Made by a program: the position numbers and the translations under genes. DNA of 64,000 nucleotides from Acidobacteriaceae bacterium. Its GTDB lineage: Bacteria > Acidobacteriota > Terriglobia > Terriglobales > Acidobacteriaceae. Position 1 is the stretch's first letter; every line of letters starts with the position of its first letter. Location: contig JAOAPN010000013.1 in assembly GCA_025462885.1 (NCBI GenBank), positions 310,001 through 374,000 on the forward strand, in the 5' to 3' direction. The notes below the pieces were generated by a model. It was not told where the DNA came from. It made no database searches and saw only the letters and a program-made list of their open reading frames with translations. This document shows, piece after piece, positions 7,515 to 18,500 of the stretch.

Positions 7515-10500
7515 TTAGAACTGCGCTTTGAGGGCAAACTGATACAACCGTGGCGTGTAGTTCGGATCGGTTTGCGAGACCTGTCCAAAGGTTGCGCTGC
7601 CGAACTGCGAGGTGGAGGTTCCATTTCCAATGAAGAAGTTGGGTGTGTTTGCGATGTTGTAGCTTTCTGCCCGGAACTGTAAGTTGAAGCGTTCCGTGAC
7701 TGGAAAGCTCTTGAAGATCGAAAGGTCGACGTGGCGGAAGTTGGGTCCGAAGAGTGAGTTTCGCTGCGTGTTCCCGATGGTTCCGAGCGGTTGAGGAGCG
7801 AAGGCGGCAGCGTTGAAAAACTGTGCATTCGTCTTCGGACCGCGTGCGTTGCCGATCTGATTGGGACGATCATTTCCACCACTGTTCTGTGGTGTTGCAC
7901 GATTGCTATACCCGTGTCGCTGTCCGTCGCTTTCGATTGGGTTATCGGCACCGCTACCAGTGCTTGTAATGGTGAATGGCTTTCCGCTCTGCCATATCGT
8001 GATCGTATTTGCCTGCCATCCGGACAACGCCAACTTCTTTACACCTGTGAAGTTCTTTCCGTACTGGAGTTCATAGTTGAGTGACAGCGCGAAGCGATTC
8101 TGAATATCGTTCTCCGCGACACCATATTCGATCTGTCGAATGCGGGTGGGATCGGCATTACTCCAGCCCTGGTTGGAGCCTTGCTGCGAGAAGCCCGTTA
8201 TATCGCTCAATGCTTTGGACCATGTGTAATTTGCGTCGAAGGCGAGTCCATGCGTAAAGCGGCGTTGAAAAGAGGTTTGCAAAGCGTTGTAGTTCGAGAC
8301 TCCTTCACTGTCGATGTAGCTGACTCCGGATAGATTGGGAAGCAAGCCGTTGAGCGGCCGAGCTCCGTTGACAGGATTCGCTGCGCTCCCCACTGGGGCG
8401 AGCGGGTTGAATGGCTTGGGCTGATTGATGTTATTGATCGATTGCGGCAGATGTTGACCAATATTTCCGACGTAGCCCACGGTGAGTACGTTATTCCCCA
8501 ACTGCTGCTGAACTTGAAGGTTGAATTGCTGGATGAGAGCGGAACGAAACTTAGGAGCCTCCGCAACGAACGACAATCCTGCGATACCTGCAAGATTTGA
8601 AACATCCGGCGCGACCGGGACAGGGAGACCCTGACTCAAAGCAGTAGGTGCGCCGGGAATCGTTCCGCAGCTTGGATTCTGGCCGGTTAGTTGACCCTTT
8701 GAGGCCTCGATCTGAACCGCGAGAGCAGATTGGCACGCCGGGCTGAAGTTTGAAGTGAAGGGTGCGTTCTTCAGGTCGGCGTTGGAGGTGTAGTTGCCGG
8801 GGAAGAAGCTAAGCCCATAGCCACCACGTACAACAATGGCGGGTGTAACGGACATGGAGAAGCCTACGCGTGGGGCTACGTTCGAGTAGTCGGTCGGAAT
8901 GTTCACCTTCGAGTCGACACCGTTTTGTCCAGCGATCTTCAGTGCCGAGTTGATTGTTTGCGATGTCGCTGAAAGCGCTTGAGGGAAATCGAAGTTTGAG
9001 ATCCGGTTATGAGCTTCGGTAAACGGAGTGAATACGTCGTATCGAACTCCATAGATAAAAGTGAGCTTACGGCCAATCTTCCAACTGTCCTGAGCGAAGC
9101 CACTCGGCTCATAACTGCGATAGTCGGGTGGGGAAAGGTTGAAGTTGCGGGATGTACTTGCGAATGCACCAACTAACGTAGAAGCAAGCTGGTTGTTCTG
9201 TTGCGTCAACTGATCGGCATTGCTATCGGTGGGCAGATTGAACTGGTAGGAGCCGGCTGCGGACGCGCTCTGTACATTACGAGCCTGCCTGCGAAGGAAG
9301 CTCGCGCCCACTTTGATGTTGTGATTGCCCTTGGTCCAACTTACGGTTCCAAGGTATTGAAAGGTGTTGTCGATATCTTGAAGTGGAACGTACGCGCCAT
9401 CGCCGATATCTGAGAAGGGACCCACTGAGACCGGGGTGAGAGAGTCCGCGAAAGTAGTAAACGTATGACTTCCAGGAAAACCGACCTGAGTATTCGCTCC
9501 CTTGCCGTAATTGAGTGGGAGAGAGAGATTGTTGATCCTTGTAAACGCGGCCCTAAGGTCGAGAAGAAGGTTGGCGGTAAAAATATGGGTGTATCCCAGG
9601 GCATATTGCTGAGCAATATCGGTCGCAGGACCATCGAAGTCGTATCTTCCGCCGCTGATTTGCAAGCCGCCCTGCGTTCCAAGGCCCGGAGGAGTAAACG
9701 TGTTGACGGTGTTATAAGCGAAGCGAGCAAAGAGCTGGTTGTTGCTATTGAGCTTATGGTCGAGCCGAGCGTCATACGTGTTACTGGTCTGTGTCTTGTT
9801 CGGACTCGTAATGTAATTGTTAGTCAACTGACCGGCAGTGCCAGCGTTCGGTGCCGGAAAAAGCTTAAGGTAGTTCAACGCAAGCTGATTGATTGGCAGC
9901 CCGGCGGTACCGTTAGCCGTGGACTGTAGCGATTGCGGAGAGCTGCCACCAATGCTATTGATCGCGTTGTACTCCGAGAGGGTCGGTACAGTCTTGGTAT
10001 AGGTGACGCCCGTCACCTGCCGCAACCCTTCATAGTCGAAGTAGAAAAATGTCTTGTCGCGGAATATCGGTCCACCGATGCTGCCGCCGAATTGATTCTG
10101 GCGAAGTTCAGGCTTCCTTCCAGCCGTCTGTAAGACGCTGCGTCCATCGAATATATCGTTCCGGAAGAACTCATAGAGGCTTCCATGAAACTGATTGGAT
10201 CCAGATCGCGTGACGATATTAATTACACCTCCCGCAGTACGGCCAGCTTCCGGCGCGTAGCTGTTGGTCTGCACTGTGATCTCCTGGATGCCCTCAACGT
10301 TCGGCTTGACTCCGATCGATCCAATGATGCGCTCATTGTTATCGATTCCATCGACGACCCAGTTATTGAGCGTGTCGTCCTGCCCGTTGACGGAAATTCC
10401 AGCGGCGTTGGTGCGCCGATCGTCAGGACGTCCCCCACTGGTTAGACCATTCCCCGGACCTTCATTGGCCCCTGGAACTATTTGGACCAGCTGTACAAAA

Positions 10501-11030
10501 TTTCGTCCGTTGAGGGGAAGGTCTTGAACGGCCTTTGCAGTTACCGTGGAACTGACGGTCGCATTGTCTGCCTGTAGCAGAGGAGTTTGGGCTTCAACGG
10601 TTACGGTTTCGCTTGAGGCGCCAAGTTCAAGGTGGGCGTCGGCGCGGGCGCGGTCCCCGGCCTCGACCGATAAATTTTCAGTGGTTGAAGCTTTGAAGCC
10701 TGGAGCTTCGATGCGGATGCTGTAGTGCCCAGACTGAAGGAGATTGAAGGAAAAATCTCCGCTTCCATTCGTCTTACTCGTTCGAGTGTCGTTTGTTCCA
10801 AGATTCCGGATGGTCACAGTCGCGTTCGTTATCTTTGCTCCGGTAATGTCGGTTACATTGCCCAGAATATCGGAGGTCGTGAGCTGCCCAAACGCGAAAG
10901 ATGGAAGGAGAAGAAGGATAAGCGGAAGGACTAAGAGCCCAACGATTGAGAGGGCAGATTTTTCCACTATTCGGCTAAGGTGGCGATGGCTTGTCTTCGC
11001 TGCTGCTTTATTTTCTATGGTCCGGTTCAT
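7515..11030 (-). CDS. TonB-dependent receptor 1, Oar-like, with CarboxypepD_reg-like domain
   Basis: This is an outer-membrane beta-barrel that takes up large substrates with TonB/ExbBD energy; the substrate is unknown. The 1,171-residue protein has an N-terminal hydrophobic signal (about 30-48, IVGLLVLPLILLLLPSFAFG), then a carboxypeptidase-regulatory-like fold (about 50-135: DILGNVTDITGAKITNATVT...GHYSIRIEAPGFK). A plug region follows (about 140-260: LPLNGRNFVQLVQIVPGANE, then GGVINIVTRSGSNQFHGSLYEFFRND), then the barrel, ending with an aromatic strand and F (RLYQFALKAQF). The ATG at 11030 follows a GAGAGG ribosome-binding site. The gene is divergent from a membrane protein at 11290 and has a perfect hairpin in its leader. 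Confidence 0.92.
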   Translation of the reverse strand: MNRTIENKAAAKTSHRHLSRIVEKSALSIVGLLVLPLILLLLPSFAFGQLTTSDILGNVTDITGAKITNATVTIRNLGTNDTRTSKTNGSGDFSFNLLQSGHYSIRIEAPGFKASTTENLSVEAGDRARADAHLELGASSETVTVEAQTPLLQADNATVSSTVTAKAVQDLPLNGRNFVQLVQIVPGANEGPGNGLTSGGRPDDRRTNAAGISVNGQDDTLNNWVVDGIDNNERIIGSIGVKPNVEGIQEITVQTNSYAPEAGRTAGGVINIVTRSGSNQFHGSLYEFFRNDIFDGRSVLQTAGRKPELRQNQFGGSIGGPIFRDKTFFYFDYEGLRQVTGVTYTKTVPTLSEYNAINSIGGSSPQSLQSTANGTAGLPINQLALNYLKLFPAPNAGTAGQLTNNYITSPNKTQTSNTYDARLDHKLNSNNQLFARFAYNTVNTFTPPGLGTQGGLQISGGRYDFDGPATDIAQQYALGYTHIFTANLLLDLRAAFTRINNLSLPLNYGKGANTQVGFPGSHTFTTFADSLTPVSVGPFSDIGDGAYVPLQDIDNTFQYLGTVSWTKGNHNIKVGASFLRRQARNVQSASAAGSYQFNLPTDSNADQLTQQNNQLASTLVGAFASTSRNFNLSPPDYRSYEPSGFAQDSWKIGRKLTFIYGVRYDVFTPFTEAHNRISNFDFPQALSATSQTINSALKIAGQNGVDSKVNIPTDYSNVAPRVGFSMSVTPAIVVRGGYGLSFFPGNYTSNADLKNAPFTSNFSPACQSALAVQIEASKGQLTGQNPSCGTIPGAPTALSQGLPVPVAPDVSNLAGIAGLSFVAEAPKFRSALIQQFNLQVQQQLGNNVLTVGYVGNIGQHLPQSINNINQPKPFNPLAPVGSAANPVNGARPLNGLLPNLSGVSYIDSEGVSNYNALQTSFQRRFTHGLAFDANYTWSKALSDITGFSQQGSNQGWSNADPTRIRQIEYGVAENDIQNRFALSLNYELQYGKNFTGVKKLALSGWQANTITIWQSGKPFTITSTGSGADNPIESDGQRHGYSNRATPQNSGGNDRPNQIGNARGPKTNAQFFNAAAFAPQPLGTIGNTQRNSLFGPNFRHVDLSIFKSFPVTERFNLQFRAESYNIANTPNFFIGNGTSTSQFGSATFGQVSQTDPNYTPRLYQFALKAQF

Positions 11031-11070
11031 TCAATGGCCTCTCTTTGGAAACGACACGCTTGTAAGCACT

Positions 11071-11090
11071 TGCCTCGTCTAACCGAGGCA
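11071..11090 (-). promoter_or_regulatory. Palindrome in the leader of TonB receptor 1
   Basis: TGCCTCG-TCTAAC-CGAGGCA is a perfect 7-bp inverted repeat 40 bases upstream of the receptor start, in the divergent intergenic region. It could be an operator or an mRNA hairpin; the sequence alone does not decide. Confidence 0.35.
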
Positions 11091-11289
11091 GCGCAACAAC
11101 ATGGACTTTCGTTTCGCACGAGACCTTAAGTGGCCGCTTGAGTGCCGCACAAGGGATTTACAGTAAACCAAGCCGATCAAAATCTAAGTGCTTGACAGCT
11201 ATAGATTTATGGCCTGTAATGACCCGCGTATCATACGGTGTTCGCGAGCAGGAGCCAGGGTCGGAATGCGAACCGGCGGAGAACCAGTT

Positions 11290-12603
11290 ATGGAAATGCA
11301 GCGACCGGTGAATCAAATCGGCAGGGACGATATTCCAGTTAGGCGAGTTGAGTCGAATCGCACCGATATCGAAGCGCAGCTCGAAAAAATGATCGCCAGC
11401 AGGCACTTCCGAAACAGCAAGCGCTACCCCTCTCTCTTGCGGTTCATCGTGGATCAGACGCTGGAGGGCAAGTCCGATCTGCTGAAAGAACGAAATCTCG
11501 GCACCTATGTTTTTGGAAAACCCAGCGACTACGACACAAACGCCGATCCGATCGTGCGAGTAACAGCAGGCGAAATTCGTAAGCGCATCGCGCAGTATTA
11601 CCAGGATCCGGGACATGAGGATGAATGGAGGATCGAACTCCCACTCGGATCCTACGTGCCACATTTTTCCCGGCCCACGCATGATGCGCCAGCTATCAGG
11701 CTTTCGGAAGATCATGGACGAGCGAGCGAGGTGGAAAACGCGACCACCGCGACCGGAGCAGACAATTCCGCGAATATGGTCAGACCAACTCGCGCACGCG
11801 CACGGAGGAAGACTGTACTTCTTTGGGGGTTGGCGGCAACCGTTCTTCTTCTATCTGGCATCGCTGGCAACAGGTTTTTGGTGTATCGGTCCAACGAGGT
11901 TGGGCTACGATCTTTTTGGACGCCGATTCTCTCCTCGAATCAACATGTGCTGATCGTAATGGGCGTTCATTCCCTTCAAAATGGAGAAGCCGACATTACG
12001 ACAGATGTTCCCTCAAGCTCAGGAGATCTTAGTAAACAAAACATGTTAGCGAGCATGACGGAATGGGATATGGTTCCGATCAGCGACATTATCAGCTACA
12101 GCAAAATAACTGATTTGTTGACGCGTCAATCGCATCCCTACCGTCTGAAGGGTTCGGCCGAAACCACTCTTGAAGAGCTCCGTGAAGGCCCTGTGATCCT
12201 GATAGGGGGTCTGGATAACGTTTGGACGATGCGTCTCACCTCCGGTCTTCGGTTCAACTTCTTCCGCAATGGCCAGATAAGCAGTACGATCCTCGATCGG
12301 CAAGACCCTTCCAAGACTTTCACTTTCAGTAATACGCAATTGGCCCATGCCGATTCGCGCGACTACGCGATCGTTGCCAGTTACTTTGCTCCGACGATAG
12401 GACAACGAGTGGTTGTGGCGGCAGGTATCGGTAAGAGTGGCACACAGGCAGCCGCTGAGTTTTTGACCAGCAATGATGATTTAAAGCCATGGCTTATCGG
12501 TGACGGCTCTAAACGTCCCAAGAACGTCGAGCTGGTTCTATCTACAGACATTCTCAATGGTGAACCTGCCCCTCCTTCTGTCGTCGCCTCAACGTATTGG
12601 TAG
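11290..12603 (+). CDS. Membrane-anchored protein of unknown function, acidobacterial type
   Basis: I place the start at the ATG at 11290, which has GGAG about 8 bases upstream; an in-frame ATG at 11188 would add 34 residues without signal-like character. The 437-residue protein begins with a cytoplasmic module (about 15-125) including RFIVDQTLEGKSDLLKERNL, DYDTNADPIVRVTAGEIRKR and LPLGSYVPHF. I recall this layout from proteins frequent in Acidobacteriaceae but cannot name a function. One transmembrane helix follows (about 170-192, VLLWGLAATVLLLSGIAG), then an extracytoplasmic domain of about 240 residues. That topology, divergent from TonB receptor 1, resembles a membrane-bound regulator or sensor. 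No known DNA-binding motif is evident. Confidence 0.7.
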   Translation: MEMQRPVNQIGRDDIPVRRVESNRTDIEAQLEKMIASRHFRNSKRYPSLLRFIVDQTLEGKSDLLKERNLGTYVFGKPSDYDTNADPIVRVTAGEIRKRIAQYYQDPGHEDEWRIELPLGSYVPHFSRPTHDAPAIRLSEDHGRASEVENATTATGADNSANMVRPTRARARRKTVLLWGLAATVLLLSGIAGNRFLVYRSNEVGLRSFWTPILSSNQHVLIVMGVHSLQNGEADITTDVPSSSGDLSKQNMLASMTEWDMVPISDIISYSKITDLLTRQSHPYRLKGSAETTLEELREGPVILIGGLDNVWTMRLTSGLRFNFFRNGQISSTILDRQDPSKTFTFSNTQLAHADSRDYAIVASYFAPTIGQRVVVAAGIGKSGTQAAAEFLTSNDDLKPWLIGDGSKRPKNVELVLSTDILNGEPAPPSVVASTYW

Positions 12604-12663
12604 GTTCCAATACATAGCTGACCGTTGCAACCCATCCGTCGATCGAGCAGGAGCAAAAGGACA

Positions 12664-12694
12664 AAAATGGCCTTTCGCTATCGAAGGCCATTTT
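12664..12694. terminator. Bidirectional terminator
   Basis: AAAATGGCCTT and AAGGCCATTTT form a perfect 11-bp stem around TCGCTATCG, with A/T-rich ends on both strands. It lies between convergent genes ending at 12603 and 12715, so it can terminate both. Confidence 0.8.
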
Positions 12695-12714
12695 AACTGC
12701 GGATATTCAGGAGA

Positions 12715-13653
12715 CTAGCCTGCGTGAGATTTGAAGTACTCCAGTGACATTTCCAGACCCTCGCGCAGTTGCACCACGGGTTCCCATCCGAGCAGCTTGC
12801 GGGCTTTGGTGATGTCAGGGCGTCGGCGCGAAGGATCGTCCTGCGGTAGTGGCCTGAAGACGATCTCACTCGCGGATCCAGTCACCTGGAGCACGACCTG
12901 GGCACACTCGAGCATGGTGAACTCAACGGGATTGCCGATATTGACCGGGGTGTGCTCCTCTGATCGCGAAAGGCGAACAATGCCGTTGAGCAAATCCGAG
13001 ACATAACAAAAGCTGCGGGTCTGTGAGCCGTCTCCATAGATGGTGAGGGGTTCGCCCCGGAGCGCCTGCATCATGAAGTTAGAGATCACACGTCCGTCGT
13101 TGGCCTGGAGGCGCGGACCATAGGTATTGAAGATGCGGACCAGGTGGGTATCGACGCCATAGTAGCGTTGATATGCGGTTACAGCCGCCTCGGAGAACCT
13201 CTTTGCCTCGTCGTAGACCGACCGGGGTCCGATGGGATTGACTCTTCCCCAGTACGTTTCAACCTGAGGATGAACCTCCGGGTCTCCATAGCACTCGGAG
13301 GTGGAGGCATGCAGGTAGCCGGCCCCATACTTTTTTGCGATTTCCAATGAATTCAGCGTTCCAGCCGACCCAACCAGCAACGTCTCAATCCCAAGCCGCG
13401 TGTAGTCTACCGGACTCGCCGGTGAGGCAAAGTTGAAGACATAATCCACCGTGCCGACGTCGAAGAGTGTGCATATATCTTTCTCGACGAAGCTGAAGCG
13501 GCTCTCGTTGTCGAGGTGACGAAGATTGTCCAGGCTGCCGGTACAGAGATTGTCCACCCCGATCACAGTATTGCCTTCAGACAGAAGCAGATCGCATAAG
13601 TGGGAGCCCAGAAATCCGGCCGCGCCGGTCACCAAAATCGTTTTTTTTGTCAC
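12715..13653 (-). CDS. UDP-glucuronate decarboxylase (UDP-xylose synthase-like SDR)
   Basis: This NAD-dependent extended SDR enzyme likely converts UDP-glucuronate to UDP-xylose. From the GTG at 13653 (AGAGGA ribosome-binding site 6 bases away) the protein has 312 residues. It shows the Rossmann motif GAAGFLG (10-16), the TSECYGDP segment, the catalytic YDEAK, and RIFNTYGPR followed by [15 protein letters not shown], all typical of UXS. An upstream ATG at 13716 would extend it into the preceding gene and is less likely. It follows ugd by only 16 bases, so the operon makes UDP-glucuronate and then consumes it. dTDP-glucose dehydratase is the main alternative, but the ugd neighbour favours UXS. 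Confidence 0.88.
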   Translation of the reverse strand: MTKKTILVTGAAGFLGSHLCDLLLSEGNTVIGVDNLCTGSLDNLRHLDNESRFSFVEKDICTLFDVGTVDYVFNFASPASPVDYTRLGIETLLVGSAGTLNSLEIAKKYGAGYLHASTSECYGDPEVHPQVETYWGRVNPIGPRSVYDEAKRFSEAAVTAYQRYYGVDTHLVRIFNTYGPRLQANDGRVISNFMMQALRGEPLTIYGDGSQTRSFCYVSDLLNGIVRLSRSEEHTPVNIGNPVEFTMLECAQVVLQVTGSASEIVFRPLPQDDPSRRRPDITKARKLLGWEPVVQLREGLEMSLEYFKSHAG

Positions 13654-13669
13654 TTCAAATCCTCTGGGG

Positions 13670-15058
13670 TTAGGTGCTCTTCGATACTGCTGCAACGCCC
13701 GCTGGACGACCGACACTAATGTAGGTGAAACCCTGCTCCGCCATGGTGTCCGGATCGTACAGGTTTCGTCCGTCGATCATGATCGGGTACTGCAGTGCAG
13801 TATTCAACCGGGGCAGATCGAGATGCGCAAACTCCTGCCAATCCGTGAGGATCAGCAATGCATCGGCGTTCTCGGCTGCCGCGTAGGCGTCCTCCGCGTA
13901 CTTGAGATTCGGACCGGCGGGCAGCTTCTCGGCGGCGCGCTTCATCGCTGCCGGATCAAACGCAGTGATCGAGCAGCCTTCCGCGATCAGCATCTCGATG
14001 AGATCGATGGCCGGTGAATCGCGGATGTCATCCGTTCCGCCTTTGAATGCGAGCCCCAGTACGGCCAGCTTTTTCCCCCGAAGAGTCCAAAGAGTAGAAC
14101 GTACTTTGGAGACGAATCGCTTCTTCTGCCGCACGTTGATCTTCTCTACTTCGGTCAGGAGGCTGAAATCTATCCCCAGTTGCTCCGCCACTGAGCGGAA
14201 CGCGGCGACATCCTTGGGAAAGCATGAACCACCATAGCCAACTCCGGGCCGCAGGAACCTGGGTCCGATCCGGCTATCGAGGCCCATACCGCGTGCGACC
14301 TGCTCGACGTTCGCATCCGCTGCTTCACACAGATTGGATACCGCGTTGATGAATGAAATTTTGAGCGCAAGGAACGCGTTGGACGCATGCTTGATGATTT
14401 CGGCCGATTTGGTCGAGGTGTTGAGCAGCGGCGGTGGGCTGGCAGTCGAGCAGCAGCCCGCGACGGCATCTGTTTTTTTGTAGTATTCACCGCTGGTGAG
14501 CGGTTCGTAGATTGCGCCCAGAATCGTACTGGCACGTTCGCTATCGGCGCCGACTACGATCCTGTCCGGGTGAAGAAAGTCGACCACCGCGGTGCCTTCA
14601 CGAAGAAACTCCGGATTTGAAACGACATCGAACATGCCCCGCTCGACCCCATTCCGTTCCATCGTTCTTCGAATCCACTCGTTGGTATAGACAGGAACAG
14701 TGCTCTTCTCGACGATGACCTTGTACGAGGTGATCGAGCGCGCGATCTCGCTGGCAACGGCCTCGACGTAGGAGAGATCAGCATCGCCTGTGTCCGACTG
14801 GGGGGTGCCGACCGCGATGAAAAGCGCCTCCGACTCTCGCGTAGCCTCGGCGAGATCGGTCATAAAACGGACCTTTGTATTGCGGTAGCGGTTCAATAAC
14901 TCCGGCAGATGTTCTTCATGGATGAGGGTGTCTCCACCCTGTAGCGCGGCAACTTTGCTCTCGTCGTTATCAACACAAATTACGTCGTGGCCCATCTCGG
15001 CAAAACATACCGCCGCGACAAGACCAACATATCCAGAACCAACTACAGCGATTTGCAT
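13670..15058 (-). CDS. ugd: UDP-glucose 6-dehydrogenase
   Basis: It oxidises UDP-glucose to UDP-glucuronate with two NAD+. The start is the ATG at 15058 ([20 protein letters not shown]), which places the GSGYVG nucleotide-binding loop at the N-terminus as in all family members; the frame is open further upstream only through non-coding repeat DNA. The 462-residue protein has the expected domains: NAD-binding (1-190), the central helical region with [12 protein letters not shown], the catalytic cysteine in YGGSCFPKD, and the C-terminal UDP-binding domain with [18 protein letters not shown] small insertion ([14 protein letters not shown]) lies before the [14 protein letters not shown] helix. 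It is followed by the decarboxylase in one operon. Confidence 0.94.
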   Translation of the reverse strand: MQIAVVGSGYVGLVAAVCFAEMGHDVICVDNDESKVAALQGGDTLIHEEHLPELLNRYRNTKVRFMTDLAEATRESEALFIAVGTPQSDTGDADLSYVEAVASEIARSITSYKVIVEKSTVPVYTNEWIRRTMERNGVERGMFDVVSNPEFLREGTAVVDFLHPDRIVVGADSERASTILGAIYEPLTSGEYYKKTDAVAGCCSTASPPPLLNTSTKSAEIIKHASNAFLALKISFINAVSNLCEAADANVEQVARGMGLDSRIGPRFLRPGVGYGGSCFPKDVAAFRSVAEQLGIDFSLLTEVEKINVRQKKRFVSKVRSTLWTLRGKKLAVLGLAFKGGTDDIRDSPAIDLIEMLIAEGCSITAFDPAAMKRAAEKLPAGPNLKYAEDAYAAAENADALLILTDWQEFAHLDLPRLNTALQYPIMIDGRNLYDPDTMAEQGFTYISVGRPAGVAAVSKST

Positions 15059-15190
15059 ATTTTGTCCTGATCTCCTTACGAAGGCTTGGTGTTTCAGACT
15101 GCGAAGTTGCGGATCATACGGTGGTGCAGAGTACAAGCCGAGGGCGTCCTGGCTCTCCCTGGGCAGTCCCGATATATAACCCTTGGAAGC

Positions 15191-15263
15191 CACACCTTCA
15201 GGTGTGCCAAAAGAAACAAAGGATAGAGGAGAACGCTTCTTTCGGCACGGCTGAAGCCGTGCC
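15191..15263. repeat. Double palindromic element, probable dispersed repeat
   Basis: CACACCTTCAGGTGTG (15191-15206) and GGCACGGCTGAAGCCGTGCC (15244-15263) are near-perfect palindromes separated by 37 bases. From memory, GGCACGGCTTCAGCCGTGCC-type palindromes are common intergenic elements in Acidobacteriaceae genomes. Only this copy is visible here. Confidence 0.5.
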
Positions 15264-15507
15264 CTTCCAAATCCTTCCGAATTCAACCACGCCGGCGAAG
15301 CTGTGACCCCTGTGTAGATCGATACTCCCTAATGATAACGTTTCGCAACCGGTTTTGGAGTCATCGCGTTACCCGAGAGCAGGCGGGCGTCGACCGGGTG
15401 AGGCCCGCCTGCGTCGATGAGACAGGAAATCGAACTGCTTCGCTGGTTGGCTGGAGCAGGATCGTACTGTATCGTGCAGTTTTAATTTACGTCGATACCA
15501 AGATTGA

Positions 15508-15539
15508 GGGCGCTGGCTGGTGATATCCAGACAGCGCCC
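15508..15539 (-). terminator. Terminator hairpin of TonB receptor 2
   Basis: GGGCGCTG and CAGCGCCC pair, then one mismatch, then CTGG/CCAG around a TGATAT loop, 25 bases past the receptor stop. It has no clear U-run. Confidence 0.6.
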
Positions 15540-15564
15540 GTTTGTTGCGGTGATAGGGTGGCGG

Positions 15565-18500
15565 TTAGAAGGTCAGCTTGAGGCCGGCCTGCATGACACG
15601 AGGAGCGACGCCACCGATGGAAGTGATGCGTCCGTAGGTTCCACTGGTGGGGTTTGTGTCGGGCAGACCGAAGCTGGTGTGGTTGAAGACATTGAACGCC
15701 TCCCAGCGGAACTGCATGCGGTAGCGTTCGAGTGCGGTCCAGTTCTTCATAATGGCTGCATCGCTGTAGTTGATGCCGGGGCCACGGAGGAAGTTACGCG
15801 GGGTGTTGCCGAAGGTGCCGACAGCGTTGGCCTGGAAGGCAGAGGTGGTGAAGTAGCTGTTAAGCCACTGCTCCCTGCTGCCCTGGTGGGTCTGGACGAT
15901 GGCACCGGGAACAAAATCCGCGCGGTCGTTGTTCTGAATCGCTCCTGAGTTGTTGGAACTGCCACCGCCGGAGACGCCGAAGGGGCGGCCAGACTGGATG
16001 GTATAGATTCCGCTGACCTCCCACTCTCCGAACGCTGCCCGGAGAAGCGGCTTCCAGCTACGCAGTTGCGGGGTAGTGTAGACGAAGTTGGTGACCGAGA
16101 CATACGGGAACGAAAGATCCGAGATGCCGCGGTTGTAGCGGATGTTGTAGGGGTTGGCGAGCGCCGGACTCCCGAAGGTAACGTTTCCGGAGGAGCCGAG
16201 ATCGATCGTCTTGGACCACGTGAAGCTGGACTGCACCTGGAATCCGTGCGACATGCGCTTCTCCAACTGCAACTGCATCGAGTGGTAGTTGCTGGTGCCA
16301 AGGCTGGTGGTGGTGAGGATCTGGCCGAATCGGGGATTCGGACGGATCCCGCGGACCGCCGCATTTGCGATCTGGCCCGGGTTGCTGTCGATTGCCGTGG
16401 TCTGGTGATACGACTGGCTTCCGACGTAGGCGAGATGCACGACGAGCGTATTGGTGAACTGCTGCTCCACGGAGAGATTCCAGCTCTGGGTCATGCCGAG
16501 CTTGAAGTCAGGCCGGAAGGTGGCAGGAACGGTGACCTGGCTGCCGAAGTTGAAGTTCTTGTCCGGGGTTACATTGTCGTAGGCGAAGGGCGGAAAAGGA
16601 TTGACGCCGTTCGAAGTGGAGTTGTTGTAGGGGTTCGAGAAGTTGATCGGGTCGCTGTTGCTTCCGAAGAAGGTATAGGTGGGGCTGAAGGGGCTGATGT
16701 CAGCCACGTGGTTGTAGATGGAGTAGGGAAGCGGCGCGGTGAACATGCCGAAGCCCGCACGGAATGCGGTCCTCGGGGTGGCCTGGTAGGCGAGGGCGAT
16801 GCGTGGCTCAAAGTAACCGTAGGTTTTGGAGACGAGCGTATCGCTGACCCCGGTATCGCCGGGGAAGACCAGTCCGTTCGGTGCTCCGGGATACATGGTG
16901 CTCTGCTGGCCGGGATTGTAGACCGATCCGCGTCCGAACTTGGAAGCTGGGGGCAGGTTGGGATCCCAACGGAGACCGGCCGTGAGCGTGAGGTTCGGAC
17001 GAACACGCCACTGGTCCTGTCCGTAGGCCCCGAACAGGATGCCCGTGACATCGGCGATTTCGCCTGCGCCCTGGGTGAATTTGCCGACGCGGCCCAGCAG
17101 GAAGTCCGCCAGGCCTGCGCCGGTGTAGTAGCCGTTGAAGCCGACAATCGGCGCAGCAGGATAGTAGGTAAGTTCACGCGCCGACTGACGCCAGAGGTCA
17201 GCGCCGACGGATACCGTGTGATTGCCGATGGACTTGGTGAGGTAGTCCGAGAAGCCGAATGAGCGACGCATCTCTCCGGTGTACTCGGAGTAAGGCGTGC
17301 TGAAGCCGCCGCTGGCGTTGAGGCCTTCGGAGTAGCAGGTGCCGGGAGGGTCGGTGACGTTGATGAACTTGGAGAGGCAGAACGCATTGCCCGCCGAATC
17401 GAACTGCGTGCCGGCATTGAAGACATGCATCTGGTTCCAGAAGAGTGAGAGTGCATTGACCATGCTCGGAGTAATGGTCCAGGTGTGATTGAGGACTTCG
17501 TTGAAGAACTTACCGGTCTTGCCCGGATTGATTGCGAGGATGTTGCCGGGGGTGCTGCCTTCTGCGCGGTTGTAGTACTGGATATAGCTGCGCAGGGCCA
17601 GGCGCTGTCGATCGTTAATGGTGTAGTCGAGGCGACCGGTACCTTCGTCATACGTCTCGTGGCTGGCCGGCCCCGTGTAGTAGACCAGGCCGCTCGCTGC
17701 GTCCTGACCGAGGGGAAGCGCGGTGGTTGCGATCTTTACGGCTGCGGAGTTGTAGAGCGCGGGATTGACCTGGTTACGCTTGCCATTCACGGTGGTAAAA
17801 GGTCCGGCGAGGGTGGTGGGATAGGCGCTGAAGTCGCCATTCAACATCGCCTGGGTGGGTGTGTTGGTGGAGTTTGCGGTGGCCGTGGAAGACTGGCGCG
17901 TGCCCTGATAGTTTCCGAAGAAGAAGAGGCGATTCTTGATGATCGGTCCGCCGAGAAATCCGCCGAACTGGTTCCGTTTCAGCGGGTCGACCTGTTTGGA
18001 AAAGTATTGGGCTGAGTTAAGCGCACTGTTGCGGATGAACTCGAACACTCCTCCATGGAAGGCGTTCGTACCGCTCTTGGTATCGATGCTGACGACCGCA
18101 CCCGGGGAGAAGCCATAGTGAGCGTCGAAGTTGTTGGAGATGACACGGAACTCGCTGGTCGCGTCTGCGTTGGGGGAAGGCGCGGCGAGCTGCATGTAGG
18201 TGTCCATGTTGGGGACGCCGTCGAGCAGATAAAGGGTGCTGCCCTGGCGACCGCCGCCTGCGGAGGCACCGGATTCATTGGGAAAAGTGGTCTCGCCCTG
18301 CTGCGTTCCGCCGCCCGTGTTCAGTATGTTTACGGTTCCGGGGGAGAGAAGAACGAGGCTGGAAGGGTCGCGGCCATTGAGGGGAAGTTCGCGGATCGCA
18401 TGTTCCCCGACCGTATTACTGACCTCTGCATTCGTCGTATTAATGAGAGCCGCACCCGCCGTGACGTTCACCGTCTCGGTCTCGCTGCCGATCTGCAGGC

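Larger units (their letters stand above)
15059..15564. other. Intergenic region with paired palindromes and a terminator
   Basis: No gene is supported here. An open frame runs upstream from ugd to 15286 but lies over palindromic DNA. The region holds two palindromes at 15191-15206 and 15244-15263 and a terminator at 15508-15539. Between 15264 and 15507 nothing else was recognised. Confidence 0.6.

Noticed and set aside
15059-15286. N-terminal extension of Ugd by 76 residues
   Set aside because: The extension is encoded by palindromic repeat DNA and would place residues before the GSGYVG loop that is N-terminal in all Ugd proteins.
16066-17262. Long plus-strand frame across TonB receptor 2
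   Set aside because: Antisense shadow with no domain pattern; the minus-strand receptor explains the codon bias.
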